Shown here piece after piece: positions 29,069 through 37,406 of a DNA stretch of 64,000 nt; positions within the stretch are counted from its first letter, which is position 1, and each line of letters opens with the position of its first letter. The stretch comes from Actinomycetota bacterium (GTDB lineage: Bacteria; Actinomycetota; Actinomycetes; Actinomycetales; Microbacteriaceae): the NCBI GenBank assembly GCA_020161315.1, contig JAIUOH010000006.1:1-64000 (forward strand), given 5' to 3'. Below the pieces are notes generated by a model. That model did not search any database. It was given only the letters and a program-made list of their open reading frames with translations, and had not been told where the DNA came from. Position numbers and translations under genes: made by a program.

Positions 29069-30730
29069 CTAGTTGGTTTCGGGGCGGGTGTAGACGTTGC
29101 TGCCTTCGACCCACGTCGAGCTCACCTCTGCAAGGTGAATCTCTTCGGCGGGCACGCTGAAGGGGTTTGGTTCGATAACGACAAGGTTTGCGAGGTAGCC
29201 CTCGCGAATGCTGCCGGTGTCGTGGTCTCGATGGTTCACGTAGGCACTGCCCGAGGTGTAGGCGGCAAACGCCTGCTCAAGCGTGAGCCGCTGCTGCTCG
29301 CCAGCGAGCGGACCCTGTTCAATACCGGGGCCGACTCGGGTGACACCGATCATGATGGCCTCGAGTGGGTTGGCGCTCGACACTGGCCAGTCGCTGCCGG
29401 CCGCCAGGCGCGCGCCCCCGCGAACAAGGTCACCGAACGGGTACTGGCGATCCTCTTGCCCCTCCTGCATAAACGGCAGGGTCAGCGTGTCGAGCTGCTC
29501 CTCGTGCGTCGCCCACAGCATCTGCAGGTTTGCGACAGCGTCGAGCTTCGCGAAGCGCGCGGTCTCTGCTTCTGCGACGATCTGCAGGTGCGCCAGATGG
29601 TGACGGTTGTCGCTCGGGCCGTTGGCCTCACGCGCCGCCTCGATGGCGTCGAGCGCATCGCGCACAGCGCGGTCACCGAGTGCGTGAAAGTGCACCTGCA
29701 TGCCCGCCGCATCAAGGCGCACAACCGCCTCACGCAGGGTCTCTGCGTCAACGAACGAGATGCCGTGGTTGTGCGTATCGTGGCCGTGCGCATCGCGGTA
29801 CGGCGTCAGCATCGATGCGGTGAAGTTCTCAGCAACACCGTCGACCATGATCTTCACTGTGCCCACCTGGTAGCGGTCGGCTGTTCCGAGAGCGACGCAC
29901 TCATCGCGGTAGCGCAGAATGTCGTCAATCTGCTCGATGCCCTTGTCACGCTGCCACCACTGAGCACCGACAACGTGTACCTTCAGCTCGCCCGTTTCGA
30001 CCGCGCGACGGTATGCGGGTGCCGAATCGGGAACCGGGCCTGAGATGCCGATCAGAGCGTCTTGCCAGCCTGTAACGCCGAGCGAAAGCATCTGCCGCTG
30101 CGTGTGCAACAAGCCCTGGTACGCGAGCTCTGCGCTCACCTCTGGCTTCACCTCGTCAAAAAGGTCACCTGCGCCCTCATGAAAGGTACCCGCCGGGTAG
30201 CCATCTGCCTCGCGCTCGATGCGCCCGTCGGCGGGGTCTGCGGTGCTGGCGTCGAGGCCAGCGGCCTCGATCGCTGCTGAGTTCGCCCACGTGCTGTGGT
30301 GGTCGCGGCTCATGAGCAGCACCGGGCGATCAGCGACGACGGCGTCAATCGCACCACGCAGGGGCGAGCCGCCAGCGAAGTGATCCATCGACCAACCGCC
30401 ACCGAGAATCCACGGCTCGTTCGGGTTTGCCGCAGCGTACTCGGCGATCAAGCGCACCGAATGTTCGGCGCTTTCCGACATGGTGAGGTCGCACTGCAGC
30501 GCCTCGACGCCGCCGCCGGTCGGGTGCAGGTGAGCATCTTGAAAGCCCGGTGACAACAGTGCTCCCGGAGCGTGCACACGCTGTGTTTCGGGGCCAGCAA
30601 GCGCTTCCGCGTCGGCCGCAGGCACGATCGCCGCGATGCGCCCATCGGTTACCGCCACAGCGACCCCTTCGAGTGGGGCACCTGATCCGGTAAAGACTGC
30701 GCTTCCGGTGAAGAGCACGTCGGCTGCCAT
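29069..30730 (-). CDS. Metal-dependent amidohydrolase (YtcJ type)
   Basis: 553 residues. Visible metal ligands: HLH in DAHLHPTGG, the VKIMVDG strand, VHFHALGDRAV, HLAHLQIV and AAGSDWPV. The fold is that of YtcJ-like N-acyl or exoenzyme amidohydrolases, which cleave C-N bonds; the true substrate is unknown. Start ATG 30730 has GAGG six bases upstream; the upstream frame contains promoter DNA and is rejected. It is the first gene of the long operon, driven from a promoter overlapped by the inverted repeat at 30793-30811. Confidence 0.9.
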   Translation of the reverse strand: MAADVLFTGSAVFTGSGAPLEGVAVAVTDGRIAAIVPAADAEALAGPETQRVHAPGALLSPGFQDAHLHPTGGGVEALQCDLTMSESAEHSVRLIAEYAAANPNEPWILGGGWSMDHFAGGSPLRGAIDAVVADRPVLLMSRDHHSTWANSAAIEAAGLDASTADPADGRIEREADGYPAGTFHEGAGDLFDEVKPEVSAELAYQGLLHTQRQMLSLGVTGWQDALIGISGPVPDSAPAYRRAVETGELKVHVVGAQWWQRDKGIEQIDDILRYRDECVALGTADRYQVGTVKIMVDGVAENFTASMLTPYRDAHGHDTHNHGISFVDAETLREAVVRLDAAGMQVHFHALGDRAVRDALDAIEAAREANGPSDNRHHLAHLQIVAEAETARFAKLDAVANLQMLWATHEEQLDTLTLPFMQEGQEDRQYPFGDLVRGGARLAAGSDWPVSSANPLEAIMIGVTRVGPGIEQGPLAGEQQRLTLEQAFAAYTSGSAYVNHRDHDTGSIREGYLANLVVIEPNPFSVPAEEIHLAEVSSTWVEGSNVYTRPETN

Positions 30731-30792
30731 CTGTTCCTCTTTCGACATTGAAATTCGGGTTGTGTAAGGAGAGTATTCGAAGAAAAGTATCT

Positions 30793-30811
30793 TTGTCAAA
30801 GGCATTGACAA
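30793..30811. promoter_or_regulatory. Probable TetR operator overlapping the amidohydrolase promoter
   Basis: TTGTCAA-aggca-TTGACAA is a perfect 7-bp inverted repeat with a 5-nt spacer. On the minus strand its second half is a TTGACA -35 element, followed after 18 bases by TACTCT, a usable -10, for the 9-gene operon. It lies 109 bp upstream of the divergent tetR start. Confidence 0.6.
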
Positions 30812-30919
30812 TAGAATGGATCACGATTTGGCAACCATCCCGGCAGCAACGATGCGAGAGACCGGAAGAAGCGCGACTGGTACAGCGGCAATACGCTAGG
30901 TCACAGAGAAAGGATCGCG

Positions 30920-31636
30920 ATGAGCACCACGCAAGCTGAAGTCAGCAACGGCAAGGCCTCTACTGCCAGGCGCGGCCCCCGCAGGGTGCGCCTGGACACC
31001 GCAAAGATCGTCGCGGCAGGGCTCGAAGTTGCAGAAGAAAGTGGCTCGTCTGTCTTCTCCCCCAAACTTCTCGGCGACAAACTGAGCGTCGACCCGTCTG
31101 CCGTGTATCGACATTTTCAAAGCAAGCGACACCTCATGGAGGCCCTGCTCGACGCGGTGCAGTTGCGCACGCTTGAGGCAGTGACCGCACCCAAAGAGGC
31201 TTGGCGCGAACGCGTAACACAACTCGCTGCGGCCACATTCTCTGAGTACTGCCGCTGCCCATCCATTGCGGCAGAAGCGATGACTCTCACGACGCACGGC
31301 CCCGGCGAGCAGGGCGCTGTCGAACTCTTGCTCGACGCGTTCATCGTGTGCGGCCTGCCCGAAGATGAGGCGGTGCGATACTACGCGCTCGTCTCTGCAT
31401 ACATTCTCTCGGTTGCCTCTGGGATCGCGCGCTCGCGCGCTGACGGCGGCGAGCCAATGGTCACAGGCCCCGAAGATGACACCTCCTGGCTCGATGGGCC
31501 GATCCTCGTAGACCCAAAAAACTACCCGCGAACCGCAATGCTCACCGTGCAACTCTCTGAGCTGCGCGACCGTGAAATCTACATGCAGGGCGTCACTGCC
31601 CTGCTCGATGCAGCCGAACGAGCTGCGCGCAGCTAG
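30920..31636 (+). CDS. TetR/AcrR family transcriptional regulator
   Basis: 238 residues. N-terminal helix-turn-helix: RLDTAKIVAAGLEVAEE, then FSPKLLGDKLSVDPSAVYRHFQSKRHLMEALLDAV, a textbook TetR DNA-binding domain, with C-terminal ligand-binding helices. ATG 30920 has AAAGG at good spacing. It diverges from the amidohydrolase-ABC operon and precedes a second amidohydrolase by 85 bp, so it probably represses both sides and is relieved by the transported compound. Confidence 0.9.
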   Translation: MSTTQAEVSNGKASTARRGPRRVRLDTAKIVAAGLEVAEESGSSVFSPKLLGDKLSVDPSAVYRHFQSKRHLMEALLDAVQLRTLEAVTAPKEAWRERVTQLAAATFSEYCRCPSIAAEAMTLTTHGPGEQGAVELLLDAFIVCGLPEDEAVRYYALVSAYILSVASGIARSRADGGEPMVTGPEDDTSWLDGPILVDPKNYPRTAMLTVQLSELRDREIYMQGVTALLDAAERAARS

Positions 31637-31721
31637 GGTGCCGTGTTGGCGACCGTACTTGCAGAATAGGGTGTAAGTCGTAGCGCAACGGATGCGCTCA
31701 CTGAGACCAAGGGGTGGCCAG

Positions 31722-33371
31722 TTGACCGATGCAAGCCTGCTCTACTACACGGGTCGCTTCGTGCGCACCGATCTCGACTGCGATGGCGTCTCGGGCACCC
31801 CCGACCCAGCCTCAGCGCCCGAGGCGATGCTCATCGAGCACGGCACTATTGTTGCAATAGGTAGTCGCGATGAGGTGCCAGCACCAGCGGCGGCAACGCA
31901 CATCGATCTCGGTGAGGGCTGGGTGCTGCCCGGTCTCATCGAGCCCCACGGCCACCCGTCAGAATCAGCCTCGCTCATGGGCAACGGCGTGATCGACATT
32001 CGACCGGTCACCCTCGCTCGGGCTGATCAGGTCTGGGATGCCATCAAGATCGCACTGGCCGCGAGCCCCAGGCCACCCCGGGTCGTAGCGAACGGCTGGG
32101 ACCCGCTGCTGCAGCCTGGGCTCACCCCACCGACACTCGCCAACCTCGACGCGCTCGCGGGCGAAGTGCCCCTCGTCATCGTGCACAACTCGCTGCACTC
32201 TGCGTACTTCAATACAGCCGCCGCCCGCGAGGCGGGCATCGACCGCAACACGCCAGACCCAGTCGGTGCCTCATTCGGGCGTGACTCCTCCGGCGCGCTC
32301 ACCGGGCTCGCGCTCGAAGCTGCCGCAGTAGCGCAGATCGTAGGGCCAACCCTCGCGGCGGCCGAGGCCGATATGCCGAGGCGACTGACAACTCACCTGC
32401 TTGAGCTGCGACGCACGCGAGGCATCACGACCATCGCCGACCTCACGTGGAACCATCAGCTCGGCCAGCTCGCCACCGCCCTCGCCGCGGCTGGCAGCTT
32501 GCCCGTTCGCTTGCGCGGCTACGAGACGTCGAGCCCGGGCGCTACGGCTTCTGTGCCGCTCGAGAACGGTGACGCCTGGTATCGACAGGTCGGCATCAAG
32601 ATCTGGTCTGATGGCTCACCCTGGGTAGGCAACATCGCCACCTCGTTTCCGTATCTCGATACCGCCGCCACGCGAGCGCTCGGATTCGAGCACGGGCACA
32701 TCGGGCACGCAAATTACACCACCGAACAGCTCATCGAGATTGGCTCGCAGTACGCGGGCGAGGGCTGGCAATTCGCTTGCCACGCTCATGGCGACGTCGC
32801 TATCGACAGCACCCTCGATGCCTACGAAGCGCTCATCACGAAGTTCGGCCTGCACGACCACCGCTTTCGCATCGAACACTGCGGACTTATGACCCCCGCG
32901 CAGTTCGAGCGCGCCGCGCGACTCGGCGTGGCCGTGAGCCTGTTCGTTGACCACATCACTTACTGGGGCGATGTGATTGTCGATGACCTCTTCGGCGAGC
33001 GCGGTCTCGCCTACGCCGACGCGGGCGCTGCGTTTGCGGCCGGCCACCGTGCCACGTTTCACAACGATGGCACAGTGACGCCGTGCGAGCCGCTGCGCAA
33101 CATGGCGGTCGCCGAGACCCGCACCTCACGCACGGGCAGGCACCTGGGCGGCGGCAGCGCCGTAACTCGGCGAGATTCGTTGCGGGCTCACACCTCGAAC
33201 GCGGCCTGGCAGTTGCGCAGCGAACACGAGATCGGCAGTCTCGCCCCGGGCCTTCGCGCCGACTTTGCGGTGATCGACGTTGACCCGCGCAGTGCAGCAC
33301 CTGAGGCGCTCGCCGAGGCCAGGGTGCTCGCAACCGCGGTCGACGGCCAGCTCGACACCGCGAGCGCATAG
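31722..33371 (+). CDS. Second YtcJ-type amidohydrolase
   Basis: About 549 residues. Metal ligands are visible in GLIEPHGHPSE (HxH), VGIKIWSDG, FACHAHGDVAI, FRIEHCGLM, and FHNDGTVTP. It differs from the first amidohydrolase in sequence and N-terminus, so it may act on a related substrate. I prefer the TTG at 31722 because AAGGGG lies seven bases upstream; an ATG at 31692 would add ten residues but lacks a ribosome site. It is downstream of tetR on the same strand, probably co-regulated. Confidence 0.85.
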   Translation: MTDASLLYYTGRFVRTDLDCDGVSGTPDPASAPEAMLIEHGTIVAIGSRDEVPAPAAATHIDLGEGWVLPGLIEPHGHPSESASLMGNGVIDIRPVTLARADQVWDAIKIALAASPRPPRVVANGWDPLLQPGLTPPTLANLDALAGEVPLVIVHNSLHSAYFNTAAAREAGIDRNTPDPVGASFGRDSSGALTGLALEAAAVAQIVGPTLAAAEADMPRRLTTHLLELRRTRGITTIADLTWNHQLGQLATALAAAGSLPVRLRGYETSSPGATASVPLENGDAWYRQVGIKIWSDGSPWVGNIATSFPYLDTAATRALGFEHGHIGHANYTTEQLIEIGSQYAGEGWQFACHAHGDVAIDSTLDAYEALITKFGLHDHRFRIEHCGLMTPAQFERAARLGVAVSLFVDHITYWGDVIVDDLFGERGLAYADAGAAFAAGHRATFHNDGTVTPCEPLRNMAVAETRTSRTGRHLGGGSAVTRRDSLRAHTSNAAWQLRSEHEIGSLAPGLRADFAVIDVDPRSAAPEALAEARVLATAVDGQLDTASA

Positions 33372-33413
33372 CCAGGCAGCGGTCTCGAGCAACGGCCGCC
33401 GTACACTTGCTAC

Positions 33414-33953
33414 GTGAGTGAGCATTCGAGCACGCGGGATCGCGCAGCGCGCAGCTGCGCCGATGCGGTTGCCGCACTGCAACTGGCGGGGGTGCTTCCA
33501 GAGGCGATTGCCGAGTATGTGCCCGAGGGACGCAGGCTGTTCGTGCTGCCGAGGCCCGCGACCATGCGGGCTCTGGGCGAGGCATGGCGCCTCGGCTCAC
33601 TGCTGCTCGACACAGAAGGCGGGCTCTGGGTCGCGGGGCGTGCGACTCGAGCGGCAGAACGGGGCAGGGTTGGGTACCAATCGGTATCGCGCGAAGAACG
33701 ACGCGACATTGCTGCGGCGGCACTCCGGGGCGGCTACGCCGAGGGGTTCCCGGTCAACTTTGACGCCCGCCCGATTAGCCTCGATGAGGCATCACTGCGC
33801 GAGCTCGGCCCCACCGACCCGATCGGTCTCGCCGAGAGCGAGATTAGGGTGCGCTGGCGCACGGGAGCCTCTCTAGACAGTGCGCCCACACTTGAGCAGT
33901 ATCTTCGCGAACGGGTTGCGTTGCTGGTCGACCCACCACTCCCCGCAAGCTGA
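33414..33953 (+). CDS. Conserved-looking hypothetical protein
   Basis: 179 residues, not recognised. It begins SEHSSTRDRAARSCADAV, then AEYVPEGRRLFVLPRPATM and EAWRLGSLLLDTEGGLWVAGRATRA, and has no signal sequence or membrane helix. It contains a repeat-free mixed alpha/beta pattern. TACACT lies six bases before the GTG, so it is a genuine, leaderless gene. The amidohydrolase ends 42 bp upstream; a MITE-like element begins 20 bp downstream. Confidence 0.75.
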   Translation: MSEHSSTRDRAARSCADAVAALQLAGVLPEAIAEYVPEGRRLFVLPRPATMRALGEAWRLGSLLLDTEGGLWVAGRATRAAERGRVGYQSVSREERRDIAAAALRGGYAEGFPVNFDARPISLDEASLRELGPTDPIGLAESEIRVRWRTGASLDSAPTLEQYLRERVALLVDPPLPAS

Positions 33954-33973
33954 CAGCACTTCGATGGGTCACC

Positions 33974-34135
33974 AGGGTGTGTCTGACAAATGGTGGTGCT
34001 GGCGAGGATGCGCCCGAAATTAGTGATCGCGAGGCGGAGGAGGCGGCTTTGCTGGTGGCAAAACCGACGACGACAACGAAGCGAGCGCTGATTTCGGGTG
34101 CACCGCAGCGCGACACCATTTGTCAGACACACCCT
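33974..34135. mobile_element. MITE-like element with perfect 22-bp terminal inverted repeats
   Basis: The ends agggtgtgtctgacaaat+ggtg (33974-33995) and their exact complement (34114-34135) enclose 118 bp that contain no protein gene. The inner part is also imperfectly inverted: gcgcccgaaattag reads against ctgatttcgggtgc on the opposite side, so the whole element could fold into one long hairpin. No clear target-site duplication is seen. It lies between two genes and splits no reading frame. Confidence 0.85.
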
Positions 34136-34216
34136 AGGCTGGGCTGCCTCGATCTCACGTTTCACCCTGCACATGCGTCTTCAATGCACAGGGAGACACA
34201 GAAGACTGGATAGAAA

Positions 34217-34708
34217 ATGCACTCACCGTTTGAAGCCGTGGTCTCGCAGCACGGCACGACTGTGTTGCGAGTTTGCCGTTCGCTGCTCGACACGCACGAC
34301 GCAGATGACGCCTGGTCAGAGACCTTTCTCTCAGCCATGCGGGCTTACCCGAAGCTGCCTGAAGCCTCGAACGTTGAGGCATGGCTTGTGACAATTGCTC
34401 GCAGAAAAGCCATCGACGTGCACCGCGCGGCAAAGCGAAATCCACTGCCAATAGCTGAGCTGCCCGACTCGCCGAGCGAGCTCGGAGTGCCTGGTACGAG
34501 CGACGCCGAGCTGTGGCAGCACGTCGCTCGCCTGCCCAAGAAGCAGCGCCTCTCGATCACGCTGAGGTATCTCGCGGGCATGTCTTACGCAGAAATCGCC
34601 GCGGTCGTCGGCGGAACCGAGGCTGCGGCGCGCAGATCGTCGGCCGATGGCCTCAAGAAGCTCAGAACCCACTACCAAGAGGCGACCACGAAAGGAGCCA
34701 GCTCATGA
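34217..34708 (+). CDS. ECF-type RNA polymerase sigma factor
   Basis: 163 residues. Region 2 (FEAVVSQHGTTVLRVCRSLL ... DADDAWSETFLSAM) and region 4 (LPKKQRLSITLRYLAGMSYAEIAAVV) are both visible, with a short linker, which is the extracytoplasmic-function layout. Start ATG 34217 is 81 bp beyond the right MITE end. It overlaps ogt by ATGA, so both are translated from one mRNA. No anti-sigma gene is seen nearby; the sigma may serve to control ogt and DNA-damage genes. Confidence 0.9.
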   Translation: MHSPFEAVVSQHGTTVLRVCRSLLDTHDADDAWSETFLSAMRAYPKLPEASNVEAWLVTIARRKAIDVHRAAKRNPLPIAELPDSPSELGVPGTSDAELWQHVARLPKKQRLSITLRYLAGMSYAEIAAVVGGTEAAARRSSADGLKKLRTHYQEATTKGASS

Positions 34709-35289
34709 CCACAACGAGCCCCGAAGAGTTCGCAGCGCTCGAACTGCTGCACCAAAAGCTTGAACAGGCTGCCACGGCCGCAGACCTCGTCGACGTCGCC
34801 TACCGCGTCATCGACAGCCCACTGGGCAAACTACTGCTCGCCGCGACACCAGCGGGCCTGGTACGTGTTGCATTTGCAAACGAGAATCACGACTTGGTAC
34901 TCGAGCAGCTCGCAGCGAAGCTCAGCCCTCGCGTGCTGCGTGCTCCACGCCAGCTCGATCCCGCCGCCCGCGAGCTCGACGAGTACTTCGAGGGAACGCG
35001 TAGGGCATTTGATCTGCCGCTCGATCTTTCGCTTTCGAAGGGCTTCAGACAGCTCGTGCAGCAGCACCTGCCAGAGATCGGCTACGGGCAGACCCGCAGC
35101 TACAAAGAGATGGCAGAGATGGTCGGCAACCCGCAGGCGGTGCGCGCGGTCGGCACCGCCTGCGCCACAAACCCGCTACCCGTGGTCGTGCCGTGCCACA
35201 GGGTGCTGCGCACCGACGGGTCGCTCGGCGGCTACATCGGGGGGCTCCCAGCCAAGACCGCGCTGCTCGAGCTCGAGCAGTCCGCCTAA
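34705..35289 (+). CDS. ogt: Methylated-DNA-protein-cysteine S-methyltransferase
   Basis: 194 residues. It repairs O6-alkylguanine in DNA by moving the alkyl group to its own cysteine, and is used once. The active-site PCHRV has Cys164; further features are VRAVGTACATNPLPVV and the HTH with Arg finger (KEMAEMVGNPQAVRAVG). The N-terminal 90 residues form the family's variable domain. AAAGGAG lies before the ATG inside the sigma gene. Confidence 0.96.
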   Translation: MTTTSPEEFAALELLHQKLEQAATAADLVDVAYRVIDSPLGKLLLAATPAGLVRVAFANENHDLVLEQLAAKLSPRVLRAPRQLDPAARELDEYFEGTRRAFDLPLDLSLSKGFRQLVQQHLPEIGYGQTRSYKEMAEMVGNPQAVRAVGTACATNPLPVVVPCHRVLRTDGSLGGYIGGLPAKTALLELEQSA

Positions 35290-35291
35290 AG

Positions 35292-35753
35292 TTACGCGGG
35301 AGCCAGCCCCGTGGCGTGCTCAAACACCAGCTGTGTCTGGGTCTGCGCAAGCTCGGGCCGCGAGCTCAACTGGGTCGACACAAAGTCGCGCAGCGCGGGT
35401 ACGCTCGCACACGCGACGTGCAGCATGAAGTCTCTGTCACCGCCGATGATGTAGACCTGCTGTACCCCAGGCAGCTCGCGCAGCTCGCCAAAGATCTCGG
35501 TGATGCGGTCGCGCCTGTGGCTGTGCACACGCACCTGAATGAGCGCGTGCACGCCGAGACCCGCCGCCTCCGGGTCGATATCGGCGTGGTAGCCACGAAT
35601 CACCCCTGCCTCTTCGAGCGCCCGAACCCGACCGTGACAGGTTGAGGCCGGTATGCCGAGTCGCTCGCCGAGCTCGCGGTACCCGATACGGCAATCTTTT
35701 GCGAGTTCGGCAACGAGTCTGCGGTCGAGGTCTGTGAGCTGAATCTGGTTCAT
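35292..35753 (-). CDS. Lrp/AsnC family transcriptional regulator
   Basis: 153 residues. HTH (LTDLDRRLVAELAKDCRIGYRELGERLGIPASTCHGRVRALEEAGVI) followed by a RAM ligand-binding domain. It diverges from kynU 161 bp away, so it probably controls kynureninase in response to an amino acid or kynurenine. TACAAC sits seven bases before the ATG, with ATGACA 17 bases further upstream; leaderless. Confidence 0.92.
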   Translation of the reverse strand: MNQIQLTDLDRRLVAELAKDCRIGYRELGERLGIPASTCHGRVRALEEAGVIRGYHADIDPEAAGLGVHALIQVRVHSHRRDRITEIFGELRELPGVQQVYIIGGDRDFMLHVACASVPALRDFVSTQLSSRPELAQTQTQLVFEHATGLAPA

Positions 35754-35914
35754 GCACACCGTTGTACCACGGCAATTTTCGAATGTCATTCAGAAAGAAC
35801 TTAATAGCGCGAACATTTTTCAGAGATGCTGCAATTTTCTCGAACCTTGGACACAATGGTTGCAAACAAGATTGCGCGCACCGCAGCGCGCCCAGACGAC
35901 ACGGAGCACACTCG

Positions 35915-37177
35915 ATGGTCAGCACCCTCACCACACGCGAAGCCTGCGTACAAGCAGACGCCGCCGATGCTCTCGCATCGTTCCGCGAGCGCTTCTCGCT
36001 GCCCCAGGGCATCATCTACCTCGACGGCAACTCGCTCGGTGCGCTGCCCAAGGCCGCGGGCGAGCGAGCGCGAGACGTCATCGATCGCGAGTGGGGCACC
36101 GACCTCATCGCCAGCTGGAACACCAACGACTGGTTCGATCTGCCGGTGCGCATCGGGGCGAAGCTCGCGAAGCTGCTCGGCGGTGAAACGGGTGCGTGCG
36201 TCGCGACCGACACCACCTCGATCAACGTCTTCAAGGCGCTTGGCGCGGCGCTCGAGATTCAGCGGGAGCGTCACCCGGAGCGCCGAGTGATCGTCTCTGA
36301 GCGTGAAAACTTTCCGACCGACCTCTACATGGTCGAGGGCATGATCGAGTTTCTTGATCGCGGTTACGAGCTGCGACTCATCGACGACTCGCTGACCGCC
36401 GAGCAGGCGATCGGCGACGACACCGCCGTCGTGCTGCTTACCCAGGTCAACTACCGCAGTGGCCGCCAGTGGAACGTGAACGAACTGACTGCGCTCGCCC
36501 ACGAACGTGGCGCCCTTATCATCTGGGATCTTTGCCACTCGGCCGGCGCCGTACCCATCGCGCTCGATGAAGCGCGCGCAGACTTTGCCGTCGGCTGCAC
36601 CTATAAGTACCTGAACGGTGGGCCGGGATCCCCCGCCTTTATCTGGGTCGCCGAACGCCACGTGAGCCGAGCTCGCCAGCCGCTCTCGGGCTGGTGGGGG
36701 CACAAGAGCCCGTTCGAGATGGCGGTGTCGTTCGAGCCGGTCGATGGCGCAAGGCGTTTTCTCACCGGCACACAGCCGATCATCTCGCTCGCAACCATGG
36801 AGGTCGGGCTCGACATCGCGCTCGAGGTCGACGAGCAGGCGCTGCGCGAGAAGTCGCTCGCGCTCACCTCACTCTTCATTGAGCTTGTCGAGAGCCGCAT
36901 TGCGGGCGATGCCCTCACGCTCATCACTCCGCGCGAGGCAAGTGAGCGCGGCAGCCACGTGAGCTTCGTGCACGCAGAGGGTTTCTCGGTCATGAAGGCG
37001 CTGATCGCCCGCGGCGTGATCGGCGACTACCGCGAGCCGGGCGTGCTGCGCTTCGGGGTGACCCCGCTGTATCTGGGTTATGCCGATATCTGGGACGCGG
37101 TCGAAGCGCTGCGCCTCGTGCTCGAAACCGAAGAGTGGAAGGCACCTGAGTTTCAGGTTCGCGGCGCGGTGACGTAA
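35915..37177 (+). CDS. kynU: Kynureninase
   Basis: 420 residues. It hydrolyses L-kynurenine to anthranilate and alanine in tryptophan catabolism; cytoplasmic, PLP-dependent. PLP lysine Lys231 is in TYKYLNGGPG, with Asp205 and His208 in IIWDLCHSAG. Other visible landmarks: SLPQGIIYLDGNSLG (start) and SGWWGHKSPFEM. ATG 35915 has GGAG eight bases upstream; a frame to 35762 is rejected. No kynA or kynB gene lies within this window, so the source of kynurenine is not shown here. Confidence 0.95.
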   Translation: MVSTLTTREACVQADAADALASFRERFSLPQGIIYLDGNSLGALPKAAGERARDVIDREWGTDLIASWNTNDWFDLPVRIGAKLAKLLGGETGACVATDTTSINVFKALGAALEIQRERHPERRVIVSERENFPTDLYMVEGMIEFLDRGYELRLIDDSLTAEQAIGDDTAVVLLTQVNYRSGRQWNVNELTALAHERGALIIWDLCHSAGAVPIALDEARADFAVGCTYKYLNGGPGSPAFIWVAERHVSRARQPLSGWWGHKSPFEMAVSFEPVDGARRFLTGTQPIISLATMEVGLDIALEVDEQALREKSLALTSLFIELVESRIAGDALTLITPREASERGSHVSFVHAEGFSVMKALIARGVIGDYREPGVLRFGVTPLYLGYADIWDAVEALRLVLETEEWKAPEFQVRGAVT

Positions 37178-37188
37178 CGGTCTCGCTG

Positions 37189-37207
37189 CCCCCCCCCCAA
37201 AAAAAAA
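37189..37207. repeat. C10-A9 homopolymer tract after kynU
   Basis: Ten C followed by nine A, starting 12 nt after the kynU stop. Such a run is exceptional in this base composition and prone to slippage or sequencing error. The remainder of 37178-37406 holds no gene I can support. Confidence 0.9.
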
Positions 37208-37406
37208 GAGGTGATCACCGCTCGTTGAGACCATAGAGTATCTTCGGATCGCCGCGTGTGGGCCTCTGCAGATAGATCAGCGTTGCGTGGGATTGCCCGG
37301 CTTCGGGCACGCTCAACTCTCAGGAAATCCCTGAGATCGGGGTGACCGACGACGCGGCCGCGCCCGACCCGGCATCGGTAGAGGGCTGAGCTGCGGCAGC
37401 CCAACC

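Noticed and set aside
33977-34213. 78-residue gene inside the MITE-like element
   Set aside because: It follows the inverted repeats and has low-complexity composition; no homology-like pattern.
37153-37404. 83-residue minus-strand gene after kynU
   Set aside because: It runs through the C10-A9 tract and overlaps the kynU end, with no ribosome site or family features.
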